5,905 bases of DNA from an uncultured Lachnospiraceae bacterium (GTDB lineage Bacteria > Bacillota > Clostridia > Lachnospirales > Lachnospiraceae): positions 1-5,905 of the forward strand of contig CAMWUP010000145.1 in NCBI GenBank assembly GCA_947177465.1, given 5' to 3'. The position numbers and the translations under genes are program-made. Each line of letters begins with the position of its first letter. Within the stretch, counting starts at the first letter, position 1. This document shows, in pieces, positions 1 to 5,352 of the stretch. The notes beneath the pieces are model-generated. The model was not told where the DNA came from and searched no databases. It saw only the letters and a list, made by a program, of their open reading frames with translations.

Positions 1-162
1 ATCCTGGTTTTTCAGGCTTTCCTGAATCTTGCCAAAGTTTTCGTCATCTAAAAACTTCATAACATATTTCATGTACATCTACTCTTTGCCCATGAAACGC
101 TTCAGGGTCGTTTCCACATCGGCGCCGTTTTCCTCCATCTGCTTTCTGAATTTTTCGTCCAT
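1..162 (-). pseudogene. Probable Hpt-domain phosphotransfer protein, 5' part, interrupted by in-frame TAG
   Basis: The gene starts at ATG 162, preceded by AGGAG at 170-174 with 7 bases between. It encodes 27 residues beginning MDEKFRKQMEENGADVETTL and ending RFMGKE. It then meets a TAG codon at 79-81. The same frame continues without another stop to the window edge: MYMKYVMKFLDDENFGKIQE and six more residues. Joined across the TAG, the two parts read like the N-terminal helices of small Hpt proteins of Lachnospiraceae, in which a GADV..T..RFM segment leads into a Y...V.KFL.D.NF segment. This likeness is from memory. The phospho-accepting His would lie beyond the window and is not seen. Hpt proteins relay phosphate between response-regulator receiver domains in the cytoplasm. 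The stop may be a nonsense mutation (GAG to TAG is one change), a sequencing error, or a site of readthrough or restart, since ATG follows the TAG directly at 78. The gene has its own promoter. Confidence 0.6.
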
Positions 163-169
163 GCTGCTT

Positions 170-174
170 CTCCT
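170..174 (-). promoter_or_regulatory. Ribosome binding site of the Hpt-like gene
   Basis: AGGAG on the minus strand, 7 bases before ATG 162. It decides the start: the same frame is open upstream to about 267, but that stretch is AT-rich, holds the promoter, and has no comparable binding site before its ATG codons. Confidence 0.75.
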
Positions 175-220
175 TCTTTCTATTTTCATTCCTACACATT
201 TTACAGCAAATTTTATCTTA

Positions 221-249
221 ATTATAATGCTTATCGACAATTTTGTCCA
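221..249 (-). promoter_or_regulatory. SigA-type promoter of the Hpt-like gene
   Basis: Minus-strand -35 TGGACA at 244-249 (5 of 6 to TTGACA), a 17-base spacer, and a perfect -10 TATAAT at 221-226. Transcription should start near 214, giving a leader of about 50 bases before ATG 162. The -35 box directly abuts the U-tract of the tRNA-Trp terminator, so the Hpt-like gene begins an independent unit. Confidence 0.75.
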
Positions 250-284
250 CAAAAACAGTGCCAGCAACCAAGGTTACCGGCACT
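250..284 (-). terminator. Rho-independent terminator after tRNA-Trp
   Basis: On the minus strand a hairpin formed by AGTGCCGGTAACC and GGTTGCTGGCACT (257-284), with two G-T wobbles and a very short loop, is followed by GTTTTTG (250-256). It lies 27 bases past the tRNA 3' end. Because no terminator is seen after radA, it probably also ends any readthrough from radA. Confidence 0.85.
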
Positions 285-311
285 TTCTGCGGTACAGCCC
301 GCACACTTTAG

Positions 312-382
312 CAGGGGAAGAGGGGATCGAACCCCCGTTTACGGTTTTGGAGACCGCCGCACTACCGCTGTACTATTCCCCT
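312..382 (-). tRNA. tRNA-Trp (anticodon CCA)
   Basis: The minus strand folds into a complete 71-base cloverleaf. The acceptor stem AGGGGAA/TTCCCCT is fully paired. The D stem is GTAC/GTGC with loop AGCGGTA. The anticodon stem GCGGT/ACCGT encloses CTCCAAA, with anticodon CCA in its centre. The variable loop has 4 bases, and the T stem GGGGG/CCCTC encloses TTCGATC. The discriminator base is G (312), as usual for bacterial tRNA-Trp. The next bases are CTA, so the 3' CCA is not encoded and must be added after transcription. It reads the normal UGG codon and is not an amber suppressor, so it does not explain the nearby in-frame TAG at 79-81. Confidence 0.97.
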
Positions 383-433
383 TCATTCTGTTTATCAATG
401 CCAAAACATTAAGCCTTTGCACCAACAGATTGT

Positions 434-462
434 ATTATACCATAAGCCTTCCTGCAAGGCAA
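434..462 (-). promoter_or_regulatory. Extended -10 promoter of tRNA-Trp
   Basis: Minus-strand -10 TATAAT at 434-439 preceded by TGG (an extended -10 TGN, 440-442), with a 17-base spacer and -35 TTGCCT at 457-462 (4 of 6). The predicted start is near 427, about 45 bases before the mature tRNA 5' end, leaving a leader for RNase P to remove. The spacer and -35 also contain a small inverted repeat, GCCTT-N5-AAGGC. It has no following T-run, so I do not call it a radA terminator. Confidence 0.75.
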
Positions 463-478
463 GCAGAATTTTTAGATT

Positions 479-1849
479 TTAACCGATAAATCCGATTGCA
501 TCCTGTACACTCGTCACTCCTGCTATGCGGATGCCTTTCGTCCCCTTCAGCGCTTCCGCATTTGCCGTCGGAAGGATACAGAGCGTAAAGCCCAGCTTCT
601 TTGCCTCCTGTACGCGCTTCTCCGCCATACTTACCGCGCGCACCTCGCCGCTCAGGCCGACCTCTCCAAACACCACTGTCTTTTCGTCTATCGGCTTGTT
701 GCGAAAGCTTGACACAATCGCCATCACCATGCCCAAATCCATGGCAGGCTCCATCAGCTTCATACCGCCCGCGACATTTACATAGGCATCACAGCCGCTC
801 ATCTGCAGACCAAGGCGCTTTTCCAAAACCGCCATCAACAGATTGACACGGTTAAAATCAGTGCCGGTCGCCTGCCTTCGCGGAATACCGAAGTTGCTGT
901 GGCATACCAGCGCCTGTATCTCCGTCATCAGAGGACGCGTCCCTTCTACAGAGCACGCCACCACACAGCCGCACGCTCCCTCAGGCCTGCCATTCAGCAT
1001 AAATTCGGAAGGATTTTCCACCTGTATCAGCCCCTCCGCCTTCATCTCAAAAACACCGATTTCATTGGTGGAGCCGAAACGGTTCTTCACACCGCGCAGA
1101 ATCCGGTAAGAAGCATGACGGTCGCCTTCAAAGTAAAGCACCGTATCCACCATGTGCTCTAACACACGCGGTCCGGCAACGGTTCCCTCCTTCGTCACAT
1201 GTCCAACAATAAACACAGACACGCCGACACCCTTTGCAAGCTGCAAAAGCACACCGGTAGATTCCCGCACCTGAGAAACGCTGCCCGGCGCCGCCGAAAC
1301 ATTTTCATTGTACATCGTCTGGATAGAATCGATGATAACCACCTTCGGCGTATACTTCTTGATGGTCTGCTCGATGATTTCCAGATTTGTCTCACAAAAA
1401 AGAAGCAGATTTTCATTAAATGTGCCGATACGCTCCGCCCGCATTTTAATCTGCTTTAAAGATTCTTCGCCCGATATGTAAAGCACCCGGTTCCCGTCAA
1501 GCGCCATAAAACGGCACATCTGTAAAAGCAGTGTAGACTTGCCTATCCCCGGGTCGCCTCCCACTAATGTAAGGGAGCCTGCCACTACACCGCCGCCTAA
1601 CACCCTGTCAAGCTCCTGTATGCCGGTGGACAATCTGTCCTCTTCGTTCATTTCAATTTCAGACAGCACGGCAGGCTCCCGTCCTGCCGTGCTGCCGCTT
1701 ACGCCGCCTTTTTTCAGGGAAACCGCGCTGACCGGCTCCTCCACAAAGGTGTTCCATTCCCGACAGCCCGGGCATTGTCCCATCCACTTCGGAGATTCAT
1801 AACCGCAGCTCTGGCAGAAAAAACAAGTACCCTTTTTTCCTTTTGCCAT
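479..1849 (-). CDS. radA: DNA repair protein RadA (branch-migration helicase)
   Basis: RadA is a cytoplasmic ATPase of the RecA superfamily that drives branch migration of recombination intermediates and works with RecA in double-strand break repair and transformation. The 456-residue product matches the usual family length of about 455-460. Domains in order: an N-terminal C4 zinc finger (Cys 12, 15, 26, 29) around CGYESPKWMGQCPGC; a variable linker at about 35-72; a RecA-like core with Walker A GDPGIGKS (98-105), Walker B VVIID (170-174) and the RadA signature KNRFG (255-259); then a Lon-protease-like C-terminal domain (about 285-456) that is not expected to be proteolytic. The start MAKGK at 1849 fits the family and has AGGA at 1859-1862, 9 bases upstream; the frame extends farther but only inside the upstream gene. 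A 19-base gap separates it from the 137-residue gene, so the two are probably co-transcribed. The linker codons contain a perfect 12-bp hairpin. Confidence 0.98.
   Translation of the reverse strand: MAKGKKGTCFFCQSCGYESPKWMGQCPGCREWNTFVEEPVSAVSLKKGGVSGSTAGREPAVLSEIEMNEEDRLSTGIQELDRVLGGGVVAGSLTLVGGDPGIGKSTLLLQMCRFMALDGNRVLYISGEESLKQIKMRAERIGTFNENLLLFCETNLEIIEQTIKKYTPKVVIIDSIQTMYNENVSAAPGSVSQVRESTGVLLQLAKGVGVSVFIVGHVTKEGTVAGPRVLEHMVDTVLYFEGDRHASYRILRGVKNRFGSTNEIGVFEMKAEGLIQVENPSEFMLNGRPEGACGCVVACSVEGTRPLMTEIQALVCHSNFGIPRRQATGTDFNRVNLLMAVLEKRLGLQMSGCDAYVNVAGGMKLMEPAMDLGMVMAIVSSFRNKPIDEKTVVFGEVGLSGEVRAVSMAEKRVQEAKKLGFTLCILPTANAEALKGTKGIRIAGVTSVQDAIGFIG
1664..1694. repeat. Perfect 12-bp inverted repeat inside radA
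   Basis: CAGCACGGCAGG at 1664-1675 and its exact reverse complement CCTGCCGTGCTG at 1683-1694, separated by 7 bases. The arms are GC-rich, so a stable hairpin is expected in mRNA or single-stranded DNA. It encodes part of the variable linker between the zinc finger and ATPase core (about residues 52-63). No T-run follows on either strand, so it is not a standard terminator. Confidence 0.85.
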
Positions 1850-1868
1850 TCTTTCGTTTCCTTTCCGC

Positions 1869-2282
1869 CTATGCCTGCGTAATCTCCACAGGCACCTCGC
1901 CTGCCCCGGCAAGCTCCACGCTCAGACTGAGCTTTCCGCCGAGATTTGTGCGCATTTTCCCGATATTGTTACCGCCTGCAGACACCTCATATTCCGTATC
2001 ATCCTTTAAACCGACGGTAAGCTGCGCATCCTCTGCCCCCTCTACTACAAACGAAACGCCTTTTTCCGTCTCCTTAAAACCAAGCACACTGGTGCCCGGA
2101 ACAGATTCATATAAAAACATGCTGTTCTTTTCAAGCTTTGTCATCGCCTGATAGGTTTTTACCTTGTATAAATCCCCTGCATGTTCAAAATCCTCTACCT
2201 TTGTTTTCTGTGCCAGCTCATGATTGCCAAAGCTGATTGTGCCGTCTTCTTCCGCACGAAGTAATTCTGCAACGATTGCCAT
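1869..2282 (-). CDS. Conserved protein of unknown function between clpC and radA (137 aa)
   Basis: I cannot assign a function. The product has 137 residues and a start fixed by AGGAGG at 2291-2296, 8 bases before ATG 2282. It begins MAIVAELLRAEEDGTISFGN and contains a K.EDFEHAGDLYKVKTYQ segment near residues 28-44 and alternating short hydrophobic and polar stretches after about residue 50, suggesting mostly beta structure. A Gly-rich stretch (AGGNNIGKMRTNLGGKLSLS) lies at about 102-121. There is no signal peptide, membrane helix, Cys pair or nucleotide-binding motif, so it is probably cytoplasmic. From memory, similar short proteins in Lachnospiraceae carry the label endosialidase, but nothing here looks like a sialidase active site and I would not transfer that name. 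It follows clpC by 69 bases and precedes radA by 19, suggesting co-expression with radA and perhaps partly with clpC. Confidence 0.85.
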   Translation of the reverse strand: MAIVAELLRAEEDGTISFGNHELAQKTKVEDFEHAGDLYKVKTYQAMTKLEKNSMFLYESVPGTSVLGFKETEKGVSFVVEGAEDAQLTVGLKDDTEYEVSAGGNNIGKMRTNLGGKLSLSVELAGAGEVPVEITQA

Positions 2283-2351
2283 CTGTATATCCTCCTGATT
2301 TCAGGGCTTTTCCCCTGTAAATATAACTATAGTATAATATAAATCCGCCGT
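2283..2351 (-). promoter_or_regulatory. AT-rich gap with weak promoter-like boxes and leader hairpin
   Basis: Between the clpC stop and the next start lies an AT-rich run (2321-2345) with overlapping -10-like hexamers on the minus strand, such as TATACT. The hexamer 17 bases upstream, TGGAAT, matches the -35 consensus at only 3 of 6, so the promoter is tentative. Downstream is CAGGG-N6-CCCTG (2302-2317), a small hairpin ending 5 bases from the ribosome binding site AGGAGG (2291-2296). No terminator follows clpC, so readthrough into the 137-residue gene and radA is likely. Confidence 0.4.
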
Positions 2352-4814
2352 TTATTCCACTCCATTTTTTGGAGAGTCCGCCACGGTAAAGCTTACCTTT
2401 TCCCCTTTATAGCCGACAGTCACTGCGTCGCCGCGCTTCACCCTGCCCTGCAGGATTTCTTCCGCAAGCGCGTCCTCCACGACGGACTGCATGGCGCGCT
2501 TTAAGGGACGTGCGCCCATCTTTTTGTCAGCATATTTCTCCACCAGATGCTCCCTGAGCGCCGGAGAAAGCTTCAGCTTCAGCTCCATCTGTGCTTCGCA
2601 GCGCTTAGAAAGGTTACGGGAAAGCAGTGTCACGATTTCTTTCATATTCTCCCTTGTGAGCTGATGGAACACCATAATTTCATCGATTCGGTTGATAAAC
2701 TCCGGCTTAAAAAGCTTCTTAACCTCCTCCATGACCCCGCTCTTCATCTTCTCATAATCCTTTGTCTCGCTGGCTTCCGCCGAAAAGCCCAGATTCTTGG
2801 GGTCCACAATCCTTTGCGCACCGGCGTTGGAGGTCATAATCAGTACCGTATTCTTAAAGCTGACCTTTCTGCCCTTGGAATCCGTGATATGCCCGTCGTC
2901 CAACACCTGTAAAAGAACGTTGAACACATCCGGATGCGCCTTCTCTATTTCATCGAACAGCACCACTGAGTAGGGATTGCGGCGCACCTTTTCGCTGAGC
3001 TGTCCGCCCTCATCAAAGCCCACATAGCCGGGCGGGGAGCCAATCATCTTGGACACGGAGTGACCTTCCATATACTCCGACATATCCACCCTGATCAGTG
3101 CATTTTCCGAGCCGAACATCGCCTCTGCAAGCGCCTTGCTCAGCTCCGTCTTGCCCACGCCGGTGGGACCTAAAAACAGGAAAGAGCCGATGGGTTTGCC
3201 CGGGTCCTTTAAGCCGACTCTGCCTCTTCGCATGGCTCTCGCCACTGCTTTTACCGCTTCCTCCTGTCCGATAACGCGCTTATGCAGGACAGACTCCAGC
3301 TTTAAAAGCCTCTCGCTCTCTTTCTCCGCCAGCTTGCGCACCGGTATCTTGGTCCACATGGAAACCACTTCGGCAATTTCATTCTCTCCGACCGTATATT
3401 CCCTGTTTTTTTCCTGTTCCTCCCAGCGCCTTTTCATCGTTTCATACTTTTTAAGCAGCACATCCTGCTCGTGCTTAAGCTCTCCCGCCTGCTCAAAATT
3501 TTCCATGCGGATGGAGCGCTCTATCTGCACGTCTTTTTCCCGTATTTTCTTAAAAAGCTCCTGCTGCTTTTCCGGTACATGACCGGTTTTCAGGCGGACT
3601 GCCGCCGCCGCCTCGTCTATCAAATCGATTGCCTTATCCGGCAGGTTCCTGTCGTTGATATACCTGTCGGAAAGCTTTGCCGCCGCCACAATCGCCTCGG
3701 GCAGTATCTTCACCCTATGATGTTCCTCGTATCTTGCGCTTATGCCGTTCAAAATCCGGATGGAAGCGTCCACATCCGGCTCCTCCACATTAACCGGCTG
3801 AAAGCGCCTCTCCAGCGCGGCATCCTTCTCCACATACTTGCGGTACTCTGCTATGGTAGTTGCTCCGATAAGCTGTATCTCCCCCCTTGCAAGGGAAGGC
3901 TTCAAAATATTGGATGCGTCGATGGCGCCCTCCGCGCCGCCCGCGCCGATAATGGTGTGCAGTTCATCCAGAAACAGAATGACATTTCCATCCTCCATCA
4001 CCTCTTTGATGACCTTTTTGATGCGCTCCTCAAATTCGCCGCGGTATTTGCTCCCTGCAACCATACCGGACAAGTCCAGCGTAAGCACCCGTTTTTCCTT
4101 TACCGTAAAGGGAACATTCCCCGATACAATCCGCAAAGCAAGGCCTTCCACAACGGCGGTCTTGCCCACGCCGGGCTCCCCAATCAGACAGGGGTTATTT
4201 TTGGTACGCCTGCTGAGTATCTGCACAACACGCTGTATCTCTTCCTCCCTGCCAATCACGGGGTCCAGTCTTCCTTCTCTCGCCAATGCCGTCAAATCAC
4301 GGCTGTATTGCGCCAGTGTGGAAGTATTTTTCCTGCCTTGCCTGTTTTTGGCAAGGTCTTCCTTGTAAAGTCCGCCATCCTCGCCTATGGCAATCAGGAC
4401 ATCTACATAAATCTTCTGTGTGGAGATACCCAGTGTGTTTAAGAGCCGGACCGCCACGTTTTCCCCCTCTTTAATCAGCGCCATCAGGATATGCTCAGTG
4501 CCGGTCTGCCTTTCGCCAAAACGCTCTGCCTGCTTATGGGCGATATCAAGCACCTTCACGGCCCTCGGAGAGTAGGTTTCCCTGTCCTTTACCGTCACCG
4601 GCCCGTCCATGGATATCAAATCCCGTATCATTTCCACGACCTGGTTTTCATCTACACCGTTGTCAAACAGCACCCTCGCCGCCACACCGGTCTTTTCCTG
4701 CATGAGTCCCACTAAAATATGCTCTGTTCCCACATATCCCTGTCTTAAGCGTTTTGCTGTTTTTTCCGCCAGTAAAAGCGCCGCACGCGCCTTATCCGTA
4801 AACTGTGACTGCAT
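2352..4814 (-). CDS. clpC: ClpC-type AAA+ unfoldase, ATP-binding subunit of Clp protease
   Basis: ClpC is a hexameric Hsp100 that unfolds substrates with ATP and feeds them to ClpP in the cytoplasm. The product has 820 residues, normal for the family. Visible in order: two Clp N-domain repeats (about 5-55 and 81-130, each with GTEHIL); first AAA domain with Walker A GEPGVGKT (212-219) and Walker B VILFLDE (278-284); a short M domain with a UVR-like coiled coil (about 425-465), which separates ClpC from ClpB; second AAA domain with Walker A GPTGVGKT (549-556), Walker B VVLFDE (617-622), TSNAGAQ and FINRIDE (Arg 709 as likely arginine finger); and GARPLKR near 767. The loop LGF (675-677) fits the ClpP-docking tripeptide, so it should work with ClpP. 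ATG 4814 is chosen because GGAGG lies 9 bases upstream; an in-frame TTG at 4820 is only 3 bases from it. The start overlaps the regulator's stop as TGATG, suggesting translational coupling. Confidence 0.97.
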   Translation of the reverse strand: MQSQFTDKARAALLLAEKTAKRLRQGYVGTEHILVGLMQEKTGVAARVLFDNGVDENQVVEMIRDLISMDGPVTVKDRETYSPRAVKVLDIAHKQAERFGERQTGTEHILMALIKEGENVAVRLLNTLGISTQKIYVDVLIAIGEDGGLYKEDLAKNRQGRKNTSTLAQYSRDLTALAREGRLDPVIGREEEIQRVVQILSRRTKNNPCLIGEPGVGKTAVVEGLALRIVSGNVPFTVKEKRVLTLDLSGMVAGSKYRGEFEERIKKVIKEVMEDGNVILFLDELHTIIGAGGAEGAIDASNILKPSLARGEIQLIGATTIAEYRKYVEKDAALERRFQPVNVEEPDVDASIRILNGISARYEEHHRVKILPEAIVAAAKLSDRYINDRNLPDKAIDLIDEAAAAVRLKTGHVPEKQQELFKKIREKDVQIERSIRMENFEQAGELKHEQDVLLKKYETMKRRWEEQEKNREYTVGENEIAEVVSMWTKIPVRKLAEKESERLLKLESVLHKRVIGQEEAVKAVARAMRRGRVGLKDPGKPIGSFLFLGPTGVGKTELSKALAEAMFGSENALIRVDMSEYMEGHSVSKMIGSPPGYVGFDEGGQLSEKVRRNPYSVVLFDEIEKAHPDVFNVLLQVLDDGHITDSKGRKVSFKNTVLIMTSNAGAQRIVDPKNLGFSAEASETKDYEKMKSGVMEEVKKLFKPEFINRIDEIMVFHQLTRENMKEIVTLLSRNLSKRCEAQMELKLKLSPALREHLVEKYADKKMGARPLKRAMQSVVEDALAEEILQGRVKRGDAVTVGYKGEKVSFTVADSPKNGVE

Positions 4815-5191
4815 CAGCAACGTCCTCCATAATCTTTATATATTTCATCAATCAAAGCATGCACTTCTTCTTTGGAAATATTCTTGCAGCTGCTCTTCGC
4901 AAGAATCACCTGCAGCTCCTGCCGCAGCTCCGCGATGGTCTTAAGCCTGTCCGTGTCCACCGCCACTACTGCGCCACGCCGCCTGTCCACCTTCACGTAG
5001 CCCTCCTGCTTCAGCACGGTATACGCCTTGTTTACCGTATGCATATTGATGCCGATTGCCTCCGCAAGCTGGCGCACAGAGGGAAGCTGTTCTCCTTCGC
5101 GAAACCGCGAGGTAGCGATTCCCAGTATAATCTGATTGCGAAGCTGCAGATACAAAGCCTCGTCACTGTTGAAATCTATCTCAATAATCAC
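4814..5191 (-). CDS. GntR-family transcriptional regulator, YtrA-like
   Basis: A 125-residue DNA-binding regulator. After a short lead (IEIDFNSDEALYLQLRNQI) comes the GntR winged helix-turn-helix at about 15-77, with the signature REGEQLPSVRQLAEAIGINM (31-50), then HTVNKAYTVLKQEGYV and the wing RRRGAVVAV. The C-terminal part is only about 45 residues, rich in Glu, Lys and Leu and predicted helical. That is too short for the FadR or HutC ligand-binding domains and fits the YtrA subfamily, which usually represses its own operon. The start is GTG 5191, 9 bases after AAGGAGGT (5201-5208). A farther in-frame ATG at 5224 lies in the promoter/operator and is upstream of the ribosome binding site. 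The gene overlaps clpC by one base. The perfect inverted repeat over its own -10 is the obvious binding site. It occupies the place that ctsR-mcsA-mcsB hold in Bacillus. The effector is unknown; many YtrA relatives sit beside ABC transporters, but none is present here. Confidence 0.93.
   Translation of the reverse strand: MIIEIDFNSDEALYLQLRNQIILGIATSRFREGEQLPSVRQLAEAIGINMHTVNKAYTVLKQEGYVKVDRRRGAVVAVDTDRLKTIAELRQELQVILAKSSCKNISKEEVHALIDEIYKDYGGRC
4824..4828 (-). promoter_or_regulatory. clpC ribosome binding site inside the regulator gene
   Basis: GGAGG on the minus strand, formed by the GGA-GGA codons near the end of the GntR-like gene, 9 bases before ATG 4814. It decides the clpC start over the in-frame TTG at 4820, and with the TGATG overlap implies coupled translation. 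Confidence 0.8.
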
Positions 5192-5200
5192 GGTACCACA

Positions 5201-5208
5201 ACCTCCTT
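5201..5208 (-). promoter_or_regulatory. Ribosome binding site setting the GTG start of the GntR-like gene
   Basis: AAGGAGGT on the minus strand, fully complementary to the 16S rRNA 3' end, 9 bases before GTG 5191. It rules out the in-frame ATG at 5224 as the main start. Confidence 0.85.
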
Positions 5209-5213
5209 CCCGT

Positions 5214-5236
5214 CTGTTATACAAATATTATAACAG
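5214..5236. promoter_or_regulatory. Candidate operator of the GntR-like regulator
   Basis: Perfect inverted repeat CTGTTATA-N7-TATAACAG, with arms at 5214-5221 and 5229-5236. It covers the -10 box (5227-5232) and the predicted transcription start near 5220, where bound repressor would block RNA polymerase. Arm length and spacing suit a dimeric winged-helix repressor. That the adjacent regulator binds it is inference from position and symmetry. Confidence 0.75.
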
Positions 5237-5253
5237 GAAGCGCAGAGTGTCAA
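5227..5253 (-). promoter_or_regulatory. SigA-type promoter of the GntR-clpC operon
   Basis: Minus-strand -35 TTGACA (5248-5253) and -10 TATAAT (5227-5232), both perfect, with a short 15-base spacer; TAATAT with an 18-base spacer is an alternative register. Transcription should begin near 5220, giving a leader of about 30 bases. The short spacer and the overlapping operator fit a regulated promoter. Confidence 0.8.
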
Positions 5254-5263
5254 CTGCAATTTT

Positions 5264-5291
5264 GAAGAAACGCTGATTACGGCGTTTCCTC
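5264..5291. repeat. Inverted repeat upstream of the GntR-clpC promoter
   Basis: GAAGAAACGC (5264-5273) and GCGTTTCCTC (5282-5291) pair over 10 positions, one of them a G-T wobble, around an 8-base loop. It lies between the upstream terminator and the -35 box, starting 10 bases beyond the -35. On the minus strand it is followed by AAAATT rather than a T-run, so it is a poor terminator. It may be a second regulator site or an RNA hairpin after the terminator. Confidence 0.5.
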
Positions 5292-5293
5292 AG

Positions 5294-5333
5294 AAAAAGT
5301 CCGGCGCTCCTGTTTACAGAAGTCCGGACTTTT
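5294..5333. terminator. Rho-independent terminator after the repeat-rich gene
   Basis: On the minus strand AAAAGTCCGG (5324-5333) pairs with CCGGACTTTTT (5294-5304). An inner arm pair CTTCTG/CAGGAG around TAAA lengthens the hairpin, which is followed by TTTTTC. It starts about 20 bases after the stop at 5353-5355. The A and T runs on both sides could make it work in both directions, but no plus-strand gene is seen to need it. Confidence 0.85.
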
Positions 5334-5352
5334 GAACCGCATGTGTTCGGCA

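Noticed and set aside
11..26. TTCAGG-N4-CCTGAA inverted repeat
   Set aside because: Six-base arms inside coding sequence at the window edge; no added support.
29..412. Plus-strand open frame of 127 codons across the tRNA
   Set aside because: Its GEEGIEPPF segment is a translation of the tRNA, and it runs antisense to the Hpt-like gene and both promoters, with no ribosome binding site.
1850..1912. N-terminal extension of radA by 21 codons
   Set aside because: The extension overlaps the upstream gene and does not resemble any RadA. MAKGK at 1849 fits the family and has a ribosome binding site.
2372..2386. CTCCA-N5-TGGAG hairpin at the end of clpC as a terminator
   Set aside because: It lies within the last codons, has a 5-bp stem, and is followed by GGAATAAACG with no T-run on the minus strand.
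4336..4356. Inverted repeat CCTTGCC-N7-GGCAAGG with a T-rich loop inside clpC
   Set aside because: Seven-base arms in a coding linker, with the T-run in the loop rather than after the stem; chance is likely.
3471..4442. Long plus-strand open frame of 323 codons
   Set aside because: It lies wholly antisense to clpC, has no recognisable domain, and its composition is that of a shadow frame.
4815..4820. TTG start of clpC two codons upstream
   Set aside because: Only 3 bases separate it from GGAGG, too few for initiation. ATG 4814 has a proper 9-base spacing.
5234..5273. CtsR or CIRCE heat-shock operator at the clpC operon promoter
   Set aside because: There is no tandem GTCAAA heptad and no GCACTC/GAGTGC pair; only short chance matches such as GTCAA and ACACTC.
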